Positions 1 to 9,391 of a stretch of 64,000 bases of DNA are shown here, in pieces. The translations under genes and the position numbers were made by a program. Within the stretch, counting starts at the first letter, position 1; every line of letters starts with the position of its first letter. Under the pieces are notes generated by a model. The model searched no databases. It was not told the DNA's origin and saw nothing but the letters and a program-made list of their open reading frames with translations. The stretch spans positions 2,146,001 to 2,210,000 of the forward strand of contig JAFBJZ010000354.1 in assembly GCA_016785225.1 (NCBI GenBank), read 5' to 3'. This DNA comes from Psettodes erumei (lineage: Eukaryota > Chordata > Actinopteri > Pleuronectiformes > Psettodidae).

Positions 1-427
1 ATACAGCAAGAATTTAAATGTGGATTTCTGCCACAGAGAGGCGAACAGCGCTGTTACTCCTCAGCTCTGTTCGCTTCGCTCCCCCCCGGAGGGTTTTGTT
101 TTGCCTCGAACTGAGCCACGAACCTCAGCCCCGACTCAAGTACGCTGAAACGTTTCTGACTGAACTGAAGCGAAAATAACTAAAATTAGCGTGTGGTCGT
201 CCACTCCTACCGGCCTCTGAGCATCAGTCAGCAGATGTTGCCACATGGCGCGGTGAGAGCTCCCTCGTTAATGAGGTCTCAAGGGTTCGTAACCTCCAAA
301 ATGTGTCTCTCTCCCAGCATTGCCCCCCCCCCCACACACACACACACACACAAACAGCACACATGCATGTACGCTTGCAACCCACACATATTTTTCTACA
401 TGTGCTGCTGATGGCTGCAGGCGCCAG
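1..427. other. Non-coding sequence with a C-run/CA microsatellite
   Basis: No gene is recognised. At 323-333 there is an uninterrupted run of 11 C that passes directly into a (CA)n microsatellite of about ten units at 333-353. The short open frames across this point encode only Pro/Thr/His repeats and are artefacts of the microsatellite. The rest is unique sequence of mixed composition. Confidence 0.7.
323..353. repeat. Poly-C plus (CA)n microsatellite
   Basis: Eleven consecutive C followed by about ten CA units. This is a compound simple repeat of a kind common in fish genomes and likely to vary in length between individuals. Confidence 0.95.
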
Positions 428-463
428 AGGTCATGCAGCGCCGCACTGTGGGGTCAGAGGTCA
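428..463 (+). promoter_or_regulatory. DR1 nuclear-receptor element plus an extra half-site
   Basis: GGGTCAGAGGTCA at 451-463 is two hexamer half-sites in direct orientation with one spacer base. This is the DR1 arrangement bound by RXR heterodimers, HNF4 and COUP-TF (NR2F) proteins. A further AGGTCA lies at 428-433. The motif match is direct; binding and target gene are unknown. A 13-bp motif can occur by chance in 64 kb. Confidence 0.4.
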
Positions 464-1009
464 CTGCAGGTTGAGCAAGCATCTCGGGGAAAGGTGAATG
501 TTCATTCAATTCTTATTCTAAATTGGCATTTGCGGGGGAACCACAGACATTTACTCCGCTGCCGAGCGGCTCTCGACTAGCAGGCAAGCAGTGGCACTCC
601 CAACTTCACAGATTTCCATTCACACATATTGATATTTCCAGCACATTAAACAATTCCCTCTCCAGGAGCCCGTTTGCAATTCGAACATCATCAAGCTCTC
701 GCCGATGTAGGGTTGAAAGAGGAGCTGCTCCAGCAATAGAGCCAGCCAGAAGTGAGCACACATATAAAGAAAGAGAGGGTGGTAATATATTTTGCTTATA
801 ATTACAGCATGTGTGCAAGTCTGGACCCCCCAATTCCCAGATTAGTTATTGAGAAAAGCTAAATGAACTGGGATTCTAGTGATTAAAAGAGACAAATAAT
901 CACCCAACCCTCAGCAGCAGCCAAAAAGAAATGGGGCTCTTCAATGCTCCGCGCGCCCCCCCCGGTACGACCGAGGCCGTCCCGCGTTCGCTTCAAACGT
1001 GCGCTAGTC
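464..1009. other. Non-coding, with a small CpG-rich patch
   Basis: No gene is recognised. A compact C-run and CpG cluster lies at about 948-1000, including GCGCGC and several CG dinucleotides. The surrounding sequence is unique and AT-rich from about 840 (TTAGTTATTG, GTGATTAAAAG), and may belong to the same regulatory block as the following element. Confidence 0.6.
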
Positions 1010-1170
1010 ACTGCTGTATTTGTCAAGCAAATGAGCATTTTAGATTTACAGACCCATAATGTGACATAATCAAGTTATAATTTATCAATTAGAATAATTA
1101 GGAGGCAAATCAATTTAATTAGAGCATTGAAAAGGCTCTGAGGAAGCACAGCCGCACATAAATGAGCCTA
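1010..1170. promoter_or_regulatory. Candidate conserved non-coding element
   Basis: The block is AT-rich but non-repetitive, with closely packed homeodomain-type words (AATAATTAGG, TTTAATTAGAG, CATAATGTGAC) and a CAAATGAGCA segment. Its texture resembles vertebrate developmental enhancers, with high information and no simple repeat. This is inference from composition and motifs only, since conservation cannot be measured here. Confidence 0.4.
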
Positions 1171-1527
1171 TGTGTTGGATGTTTTGGGTTTTTTTGCCAG
1201 GTTGTGGCTTCAGATGCTCAGGCAACTTCATTCTCATTCACTCACCACTTGATCTGGGTCTTTGGTGCGAAGGAATAGAACACACAGTTTTTCCAATTGC
1301 TCCTTTCTCACCACCAAACTGGTGAAAAAAAGGGAAAAATCTAAAAGGTAAAAAAAGTAAAATAATGCTTTGTGGCATTATGACTCAGAGTTTGGCTGTG
1401 CATCAGTAGACACTAATGAATTGGCAATGTCAGCAGTGTGAATTCTCCACCCGACAGCGGGGATGTGCTTAGTGGTCGTGCTGAAGCATGTCAGCGGGCT
1501 GGGCCCAGCGAGCTTGTAAGACAGGAA
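1171..1527. other. Non-coding, nothing recognised
   Basis: Unique sequence with short A-runs near 1325-1365. I see no gene, repeat family or strong motif cluster. Confidence 0.6.
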
Positions 1528-1573
1528 TGAGAGAATGAAAGAGAGGGAGAGAGATAGAAAGAGAGAGGGAGTG
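1528..1573. repeat. GA-rich low-complexity tract
   Basis: Nearly pure purine sequence made of imperfect GA and GGGA units. It is simple-sequence DNA, and the frames through it are artefacts. Confidence 0.8.
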
Positions 1574-1786
1574 AAAACCACCGGCGGCAAAGGCCTCATC
1601 AGCCATGTTTGATAAGATCAGCTGGCTCTACTCCTGGTCTTACGGATGTAGGATTCCTCTCCACCTGCCCAAGTTATCACTGTGTCGCACACTCACACCG
1701 GAGATTACCTTTCATAATTTGCCGTTGCATCAGGCGCGGAAAACGCTCGCTCACACAGCCATTTAAAGCGAAGGGGGGGGATTTAT

Positions 1787-2140
1787 TTTCTCTCTTTAAG
1801 TCGCCCTTCCCTTTCTCACCCAATCCTCCCTGCCCCTCGCCCTCTCTCCCTTCATCTCCTCCTCTCTCTTTGTTCCACCACTCCCCCGTTCTTCCCTCTT
1901 CCTTCCCTCGCACTCGAGGGCAAACGGCAGACCCAAGTAACTCGACGCCTCCCACAATGACAAACGGTCATTTGAAAAGGCCAGGCTGTCACGCAGACGG
2001 CGCGGCAAGACGGCAGCGCTGAGACAGATGAAGGAAAAATATACTCAAGGTAAAGGAGACAAACGATCAGGGTGAGCTGAACGGGAAGATGAAGAGGGAG
2101 GAGATGAAGACTCGCCGGAGGAGAGAGACTGAAGATTCTT
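1787..2140. other. Paired polypyrimidine and polypurine tracts
   Basis: About 125 bp (1787-1912) is almost entirely C and T. A short CpG-containing stretch follows, then a strongly purine-biased stretch (about 2022-2140). Such strand asymmetry can form triplex DNA, and it is also seen at some promoters and first exons. A short ATG frame at 1957-2022 lies between the tracts, and an AAGGTAAAG donor-like string lies near 2046. Neither is enough to call an exon. Confidence 0.5.
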
Positions 2141-2352
2141 GACTCCCCGCTCCGATGTGAAGCCCCTCTACATTTTTGAGTCAGTTTATTTTAATCCGCG
2201 AGTCGACACGCACTCACTTTACATGTGAAAAAATTCAAGTTGAGCATGCAGGTCCTCTGCAAATTTGATTTTGCTGGAATGTCACTGAAAATAAACATTT
2301 AAAGTGTTAATTTGAGCCCATAATTAAATAATTCAATGGGTATGTCAATCTG

Positions 2353-2372
2353 TCATCCATCCATCCATCCAT
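2353..2372. repeat. (ATCC)n tetranucleotide repeat
   Basis: About five ATCC units, next to the interspersed repeat fragment that follows. Confidence 0.9.
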
Positions 2373-2390
2373 CATACATACAGTTTTTAT

Positions 2391-2456
2391 CAGTGTTGGA
2401 AAGTACATTTACTCAAGAGCTATACTTTTACTTCACTAAAGTATTTTAATTTTTCA
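2391..2456 (+). repeat. Fragment of a common teleost interspersed repeat
   Basis: The string GTTGGAAAGTACATTTACTC followed by a TACTTTTACTTCACTAAAGTA-like segment matches the end of a very abundant short repeat of percomorph fish, best remembered by its alternating AAGTA and ACTCAAGT words. It is probably a non-autonomous DNA element. The family is assigned from memory, so the exact name is not given. Copy ends are not clear. Confidence 0.65.
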
Positions 2457-2692
2457 GGAATGGCTTGCCTGCACAGCCAGTTGCTAGCTAGCTTGGGGCT
2501 AACAAGCCCCAATAGTATAGTTGGTACATTGGATGTTTATGGTGACTAACAAATGTACATAGTTACATTAAATTAATTTTTTTTGCCGTCTAACTTAAAT
2601 GATTTCTGTTCTGTTGGAGGACAAAGGTGGTATACATTACATACTGATGTATAATCTTAATAAAGTATACTGTTTTAATTTTCCAGGGAATG
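2437..2692. repeat. Imperfect direct-repeat pair flanking a hairpin
   Basis: The segment at 2437-2462 (TAAAGTATTTTAATTTTTCA then GGAATG) recurs in diverged form at 2661-2692 (TAAAGTATACTGTTTTAATT then TTCCAGGGAATG). Between them, 2493-2512 is a perfect hairpin with 8-bp arms TTGGGGCT/AGCCCCAA and an AACA loop. The arrangement could be the remains of an inserted element with duplicated ends, or a local duplication. Confidence 0.45.
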
Positions 2693-3894
2693 ACTGTAGT
2701 TGGATGGATGTCAATCAAGCTGCACCTTTAAAATGCTACAGTGAATTAAAGTGAAAAAGGACTATGAAAATGCTGCTTCCTCGGATGTAACAGTTCTGTT
2801 TTGGCTTTTCAGAGACGTTCCTGGAGCGTCTCGTCGCTTTCAACTGTCTCATCTCATCTGTCGTGTTTTCTCCAGCTGTGAACGGCTCCTCTGTTTTCTT
2901 TTGTGCACCGTGTCGCGGGACACGAGTGTCCATCAACAGTACACTTTGAAGTCAAGCTTATTTAGAACTGACATCTGCAAGGGCACTTCCTTTTTTGTCG
3001 CTTTCCCAGTGTGAGCACAGTTCAGACCAAAAAAAAAGAAAAAAACCCTGCAAGAGTCAGTATGAGGTGCGTATCTGGGACACAGCTTAAGAGGAAGACT
3101 GTCCTGCTTGATGAAGCGCAGTTCATAATGTTGTGTGAAGAATTCTGTTTTTTTTTTTCTTTAGAAAGGCTTAAAATTTTTAGTTTTATAGTTGGGAATA
3201 AAATAAATATTAGATGATAGGTGTATCTGTGCAATCGATGGCTTCATGTTGATGATCTACCCAGCAGGGATTTTTTTCCTCCACCTCTACCACCAGCTGA
3301 ATTCCTCTCCCATGCAAACTTGGACTACAACAGAAAAAGATCTGAAAAACAAAAGTTTCTCCTCTTTATTATTATTTTAATTGTCTTTCTTCATGAAAAC
3401 TTTGCTTTCATTTCTTTTTCTTCCTGAACTTTGGCACTGCGGTCACAGCCAGCTACAGCAGAGGGCGGAGACCTTCACACTGCACCCAAGTCACACACTG
3501 CATTTGGGGCTTCGCCATCTGAATTCAATTTTCATTAACCCCCCCCCTCCGTAATAAATGCGGTGTGAATCCTGGGAGGCCGTGGCAGCAAAAAATAAAT
3601 CTGATACATGAATAAACGATGTCCCCGGGGAAGGCAGGCTCCTCCTTTGTGAGGAAGATTGACTCCTCCAAGATGGGACACATCAGCCACAAGGAGCGGA
3701 AACAGAAATAGAAACTGCCGGCAGACAGGCGCCTGCTCGCAGACTCTCTGTTCAGCCCACTAACCAATCTCCAAGCTGTATATAATAATAATAATAATAA
3801 TACATATTCTATGCAGTGTGACTGCAAGCCATCGAATTCTCCCAGAGGTCAGCACTTTTCTAATTTCCCACACTGTGAGAATGTGATTAAACTT
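2693..3894. other. Non-coding with minor simple repeats
   Basis: No gene is recognised. It holds an A-rich run at 3028-3047, a T-run at 3148-3158, a C-run at 3538-3547 and a (TAA)n run at 3781-3802. The frames here are short, and none carries a domain I know. Confidence 0.65.
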
Positions 3895-4080
3895 TGACGC
3901 GGGAACTTGGTCACTGCTCCACCCGTCGGTTTCACTCCGCCTGCCTTCAGTCGGCTCGACTTGCGATGCACGCGCCGGGCGACGTCGCTGTTTGCACATT
4001 TGCCGGGTTCCTAGAGAGCGGCCGATGCGCTGCTGAATTCTATTTTCATCCCACTTCCGTCGCAACGCTGGAGGTGTGTC
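3895..4080. promoter_or_regulatory. CpG-rich patch
   Basis: Roughly 20 CG dinucleotides occur in under 190 bp, far denser than the sequence on either side, including ATGCACGCGCCGGGCGACG near 3965. It may be an unmethylated regulatory patch or a small orphan CpG island. No TATA box or initiator is evident. A 117-codon frame from 3894 overlaps it but resembles no protein family I know. Confidence 0.4.
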
Positions 4081-5728
4081 AGTGCAGTGGAGCAGCCTCA
4101 GAAAGCAGAAAACACCTCTTTATTTGCCTGCATTTTTTACCCCGAGCTTTTCCTTACAGACGGACGAGCGACATATTTTGGTTTTCCTTGACAGCTCCGG
4201 CTGCTGTTCTATCACAGACACAGGTGGCGGCCAGGTGGGCGCATTGATACGTGTTGCCAACTTTGGTTTGGTGATTTCACTGGTTACACCCAGTGGGCAG
4301 CAAACTAGACCCACCAACTATCTCCCATCTGGGAAGCCGTCCTGACAATGCTGCCAGACAACAACATGGATCCTCATCTTGTCTCATCTGGCAGGACAGG
4401 TACAGGCAGACATTACCACCTGGCACTGTATGTCATGCTTCTCCTTGTAGCACTTCTACGCAAAAATACAGAAATGTAGTTGACAATGTCAAGGCAAATA
4501 ATGTAATATTGTTGCATTGCTCAAGTCATTTTAACAAAAAATAATGGATGAAGAGTTATCAGTGATCACGCTGCCATCCAGTGATCATTCAGTGCTGCTT
4601 CTGCAACTGCAGAAGCTGGCGTCACAGCAGATGGGTGGAGGTCTGTGATCTGTTGAGGCAATTTTGTGCATGGCTGCCATGGCCTGTCCTGGTGTGACAT
4701 CTCCTGCTGCTAGTCAGGCTGTACCCTGACCTTCACACTGGGCTGGTGTACAGCTGTCTGGCTGGGAAACGTGAACATGCGCTCAACACCTCAGCAACAC
4801 CCCCGCAACACTTGCACGCATAACACCCTCGCCATCCCTGGGGAAGAACAAAAACTTCAGTTGCGGGAGCGCTCTGGAGAGGTTTTGGTGCTACGCGCTA
4901 CATCACTGGCTGGCTACAGCCGACGACTTGCAGGCAGGCAAAAGGGGCGGCATGCTCTGCTGAAGAAAATGTAACGTGTGGCTCGGGAAAAAAAAAATCA
5001 GTGCTAAGTTGTTCAAAGGTTTGTCTTAGATAGGTGCTGGAGATTGCTGAAAGCAGGGTAAAGAAAAGGACAGACATGCTGAAACACACACAACCTCCTG
5101 TACTTCCCATCTGCGAGTTAGAGCGGGAGGACACATAACGCAAACCCAAAGAGACACTTCCTCCGTGGGGAGAGATCGCCTCTCATTACGAGCGGGAGTG
5201 ACACTGGGCCTGGCCTGTCCAGAGGGAGGTCTAAGCCAATAAGAGAGTAATTGAAAGAGGCGCTTGACTTCCCGTCTGTAACAGCTTACAGACTGGGGCT
5301 GATGTGCCTCTAGGAGCGTGGCATTTAGACAACAGATGGGCAAAGACAAACAACGTGGAAGTTGGTTCAGAATTGCAGGGTGAGAAAAAAAGGAAAAAAC
5401 CCCAACCAATTCAGAAGTCATTTTCACCTCCTCCTCGTGATGTTGGTCTCAGTCTGTGTGATGCCGTATCTCTAAACCAATACTGATTTCCTGAGCAGAT
5501 ACGTGATTAGGACCTTATCACATTTTCCTCATTTTCCTGTAATGTACTCACACAAAAATGACTGTGCTGCATAAAGCTCAAAGAAATACCCAAAGGAAGC
5601 ACGCCTACACACAAGTGTTTCATAGCTTTCCAACAGCTTCCCTCTGAGCGGTGTGGTCCTGAGTGTCAACTGCTGGAGCCAGAAAGTGGAGAGTTAGAGG
5701 CTGTGCCATAACATCTTGTCTCACTGAG
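4081..5728. other. Non-coding, with one strong inverted repeat
   Basis: Unique sequence without a recognisable gene. At 4597-4616 there is a perfect 9-bp inverted repeat (GCTTCTGCA, spacer AC, TGCAGAAGC). A short A-run lies at 4989-4998. Reading frames of up to 133 codons on the minus strand (5026-5427) have no recognised motif. Confidence 0.6.
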
Positions 5729-5753
5729 GTGTGTGTGCGTGTGTGTGTGTGTG
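5729..5753. repeat. (GT)n microsatellite
   Basis: About twelve GT units with one interruption (TGCGT). Confidence 0.9.
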
Positions 5754-5898
5754 CCGCGCGTCGAGTCCCGGCGGCTAGACTTGTTACAGAGATGACAGCA
5801 TGTTTTGTTTCACTACACAGCCCTCGTGCTGACAGTCTGAAAGCCTGGAGCCAAACAAACAGAGGCAGTAGAGATGCCAGGTATCTCAAGATATCACT

Positions 5899-5900
<2 letters not shown>

Positions 5901-5944
<44 letters not shown>
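5901..5944. repeat. (CA)22 microsatellite
   Basis: An uninterrupted run of 22 CA units, the longest pure dinucleotide repeat in the window and so the likeliest polymorphic marker. CA-rich spill-over continues to about 6010. The overlapping 142- and 159-codon frames on the two strands are His/Thr or Cys/Val repeats and are not genes. Confidence 0.98.
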
Positions 5945-5948
<4 letters not shown>

Positions 5949-7139
5949 TACATGCACAAAGTACATACAAGCAGTGTGGGAGATGCACACACACTGCGGC
6001 GTGGAGAAAACACAGACACGCAACTGACAAACACATTCTGACGTACAAAACATCTGCATCACTGCAGTACTTTTGGTGGAGGAACCCAGGAAATGATGCA
6101 ATTCCTCCCCTCCTTCCTCCTTCCAGCGCAAACAGAGGGTGATTTTACATGTAAATGTGATGGTTAAATAATCTACAGCCATCACACAATGGTCACTTAG
6201 AGTGAATCAAATCTTCCGGTCGTGAATATGAGCACGTTCCAAACACATTCCCTCAGGTTATGCATCATTTACCGTACTGTAGCCACCTGTGGGGCATCAA
6301 TAATTCAAGCGGCACTTGAACCCCAGGCGTAGGAACAAGGCAGGCCTTGAAACATTCCTGAAGAAGCAGCAGTGCTCTTCAGATTGATGCAACACTCGAC
6401 GTGATCAAGAGACCGAGCTGGCAGAGAGAACATTCTTTACTAAAGCACAACAGAATGTTATTCTAGGACTTTTGCAGAGTTTCACCCAGAAGCTGCCGCA
6501 CAACGCAGTCCTCCACAATCCAGCGCTTCTGAGCCTCAGCGTTCACAGGGAGGAAGGTAACAAGCACTAAGGGTTGGATGAGGTGGGGCTTTTGAGTGAA
6601 CGGTTTCAGTTAGAGTCCCTGAACTGGTGGGGGCAATTAGGTTTGTTACATTTGACTGAAGTCCGACACTGTGAAGATGTTCTTCAGCGACGTGTAACCC
6701 CCGAATACGAGACAAAGTTGCGTGTATAGCACAGTATAACTGGGAAGCAAGATCCAGCTCACGCTCCACAATCAGCTGATGTTGCCAAGATTGTTAGAGG
6801 TTTTCTCTGGAGTGATGTGTGAACTGCTCACGGGTGTAAATTTGACCCTCACTGATTCCAATGCAACTAAGCTGCTCGAAAGCAGATTGTCTTGTCTGGT
6901 GCCTCATCCCATCATGAAAAGTGATCTAAAAGATGAGAGTGCACATCAATAAGGACGTGTGACTCATCTCACACACACCCCCGCCACGTTTGCATCGATA
7001 CTTCCACTCAGTGATGCATTATATGAAGGAGCCTCCTCCCCGTCCGTCTCCCCCACTCTCACTCCTTTCACCAAGCCTTCCCTCCTTCATCAGCTGCGCC
7101 AGCAACCGAAAGCAGCCACGAGAACGAGGAAGAAATATT
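5945..7139. other. Non-coding, nothing recognised
   Basis: Unique sequence with CA-rich islands to about 6010. I see no gene, RNA or transposon that I can support. Confidence 0.6.
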
Positions 7140-7410
7140 CATAGTGTGGCGGTAATGAAGCCTTAATAAGACGGAACCAAGTCCAAACAATGAAAGAGAG
7201 GGTCACACCAGGTGGAGAGAGGTGCGACGCCCAGTGCGCCACATCAGGACCATCCCTCTTGTTATTCTATAAGGTCAACTCAATTACGCGGCCACCAAAG
7301 GTAATTTATTCAATCCACAAACTTAATAAACAATGGAGGGGATGCTCCCGGCAGCTCAGAGTGTGGACTTTGTCACTTGCAATTTAAATTATGGACGTGA
7401 CTCAAAGGTG
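7140..7410. promoter_or_regulatory. Candidate enhancer with two SOX-type sites
   Basis: Non-repetitive sequence containing AACAATG at 7186-7192 and AACAATGG at 7329-7336, the core recognised by SOX HMG proteins. Homeodomain-like words also occur (CCTTAATAAG, GGTAATTTATT, CTTAATAAAC). The spacing and mixed composition look like a developmental conserved element. The motifs are seen; the function is inferred. Confidence 0.4.
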
Positions 7411-7476
7411 TAAGTTACCAAAAACAGACAACAGGTAATGATCTATTGCTTAAGAGAGGCTGCCAAAGTGTGAGAC

Positions 7477-7503
7477 TGAGAGAGAGAGAGAGAGTGAGAG
7501 AGA
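7477..7503. repeat. (GA)n microsatellite
   Basis: About thirteen GA units with one GTGA interruption. Confidence 0.9.
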
Positions 7504-7659
7504 CAGATGAAGCTCATGGGGGAGTTGGGAAATGGGAGGGGCCTTATTTAGCAACTTCTATTTCCACATCCGCGCTGAAAACAAAGGGAAGAACAAAAGA
7601 AAAGTACCTCTTGAATTACTGGGGGAGCTGGCACACTTGTTTTCTGTGCTCAGTGTTAG

Positions 7660-8230
7660 AATAAAAGATTTGTCTGCGAATAATTTATTTCAGTACTCCC
7701 TTTGCCATTTCCCTCGCCTTCCCCGAGTGATACGCAGAGGCTTTTTGTGGTAGAATTCCAAATGATAAATACTGCGCATTTATAAAAAGTTGAGAGGGGA
7801 TATTTAGAACACAGGCAGATACCGCAGAAGGCCTTATGCTTTATTCACGTCCCTTTGCTATGTATCCAGGGATACGTTATGTAAAACTGGTCAAAGCCAT
7901 GCTAATGTGATTTTGAATGCATGACTTCATCATCTGTGTACCACAGGTATTGCACAGCAGCACAGGTTGCTCTAACTCATATGTCCCCCGGAGCCACAGG
8001 CCTCCTAAATAATTCTAAAATCGTAGCCTACATTGTGGCGTCATATTAATCATTACATTTGTGAAAAAATGGCTCGATGTAAAAAGGTTGTGTGGGACAA
8101 AGAGAAATTTTTTTATGTGATTAACTACATTTGATTATGGGCAATTACAACTTCCACCCGTGCATTTTATATTCCTCCATCCTTTTAGCGGTCTTGCTAT
8201 TTTGGAGTGTAATATCATGTTGGGTAATGC
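7660..8230. promoter_or_regulatory. Candidate conserved non-coding block
   Basis: Two adjoining AT-rich, non-repetitive stretches (about 7660-7870 and 7990-8230) carry many homeodomain-like cores (GAATAATTTATT, CATATTAATCATTACATT, GTGATTAACTAC, GATTATGGGCAATTA). No microsatellite or known transposon sequence is present. I infer an enhancer-type element; alignment to other fishes would decide. Confidence 0.4.
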
Positions 8231-8987
8231 TTGTGGGAATGGACTTGTCACCAAAGGGGATGCTGTTCAAATGATACATGTGGGTGTACATTTGGTGTGC
8301 TGCTGTCATCGCCTGAAGCGAGAGATGAGAATATCGGAATAAAGGGAAGGCTCAGAACATTTTTTTTGGTTCAACGCTGATGCATGCTGCATACCATCAG
8401 AAAAAGGAAAGGAACGGAACGCAGGAACCTGACACACACTCTACATACACCAACATTATATCATTAACTTCAACTCAGAATTTTTGCTGTCCTCTTGCTG
8501 ATCTCTCTCTTTTTCCATGTTATTCCAGGACCAAACTGTTGCACCTGCACGAGTCCTTCGAAAAGCTCTGATCCGCTACAAACTGGATGAACAAGATAAA
8601 TGACTAATTGAAGGTTTATGAGACGTCTTAACAGCCATAGCCACGGTAAATCAAGTATTGTGACTATATGAGATGTCACTCAGTAAAATGCAGGAGGGTC
8701 TGTGCACCGGACGTCACAAATTCCGAAAAAAACCCATAATAGTCTGCTAAACCAGCAGTGAAAAGAAATGGAGGGAGGACAAGATTAGATTAGATGTCAG
8801 ACATTACCAATAGAGATTTGTGTGACATGATTCGATATGACTCCATTGTCCTCTAGTGTAATATGCAATGGAGACATGAGGGTCTATTTATGAATGGTGG
8901 GCACAAAACGAAAACGCAGTTTTTCATATCACAGCACATAATGTTAGGACACCAAGTGGAATGGTTGTAGTAGTCATAAATTTTCTG
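8231..8987. other. Non-coding, nothing recognised
   Basis: Unique sequence. A short duplicated GATTA string lies near 8783-8794. No gene is supported. Confidence 0.6.
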
Positions 8988-9060
8988 GTGCCACAGCAGC
9001 CTAATGGGTAAAGAAGTGAGCATTGGACAAGGTCACTAATTTAAATTTTGGCCTGAAAAA
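8988..9060 (+). mobile_element. Possible tRNA-derived SINE head (degenerate)
   Basis: The segment has a box-A-like GCAGCCTAATGGGTAAAG, then about 30 bp later a decayed box-B-like TTTAAATTTTGG after GGTCACTAA. The order and spacing match the tRNA-like head of fish SINEs, and the wording resembles the clearer SINE at 17578. Divergence is high, so this could be chance. Confidence 0.35.
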
Positions 9061-9370
9061 GGAAGTGCGGAATAAGAGGAAACGTTCTCAGGCTCCCTCG
9101 ACTACAGTCTCTTATGCGTCCTTGATAAACAAACGCCCTTGATCAAAGAATAGCCTCAACTGCTTCAATTAAACAACTCAGCAATAAAAGATCACAGTGT
9201 GCCATGCTGGGTAGGAGCGTGACTCTCCTGACCCGAAACTCTTACTGTAAGATTAGTGCTGTAAATATTAAAGTCAGGGCCAACAACAAACAACACAAAG
9301 TTCAGACAAAGTGGGCCGTCCCTGGCTGAAATCAGCAAAGTTTGTGTACAGCAGGAAGACAGCTTGTCGT

Positions 9371-9391
9371 GGTGCTGTCCGTGGTGCTGGA
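9371..9391 (-). promoter_or_regulatory. REST/NRSF binding site (RE1)
   Basis: Read on the minus strand, the 21 bp are TCCAGCACCACGGACAGCAC followed by C. The canonical RE1/NRSE differs at only two positions (second base C instead of T, and A instead of G in the right half), and both half-sites keep their normal spacing. RE1 sites recruit the zinc-finger repressor REST, which silences neuronal genes outside the nervous system. A match of this length is very unlikely by chance in 64 kb. This suggests that a neuronal gene or microRNA host lies nearby, outside the window or unrecognised. Confidence 0.75.

Noticed and set aside
1957..2046. Short ATG frame ending near a donor-like AAGGTAAAG
   Set aside because: The frame closes before the donor and encodes nothing recognisable; kept only as part of the purine/pyrimidine observation.
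5620..6142. Reading frames of 142 and 159 codons on opposite strands
   Set aside because: Both run through the (CA)22 and (GT)n microsatellites and consist largely of two-residue repeats.
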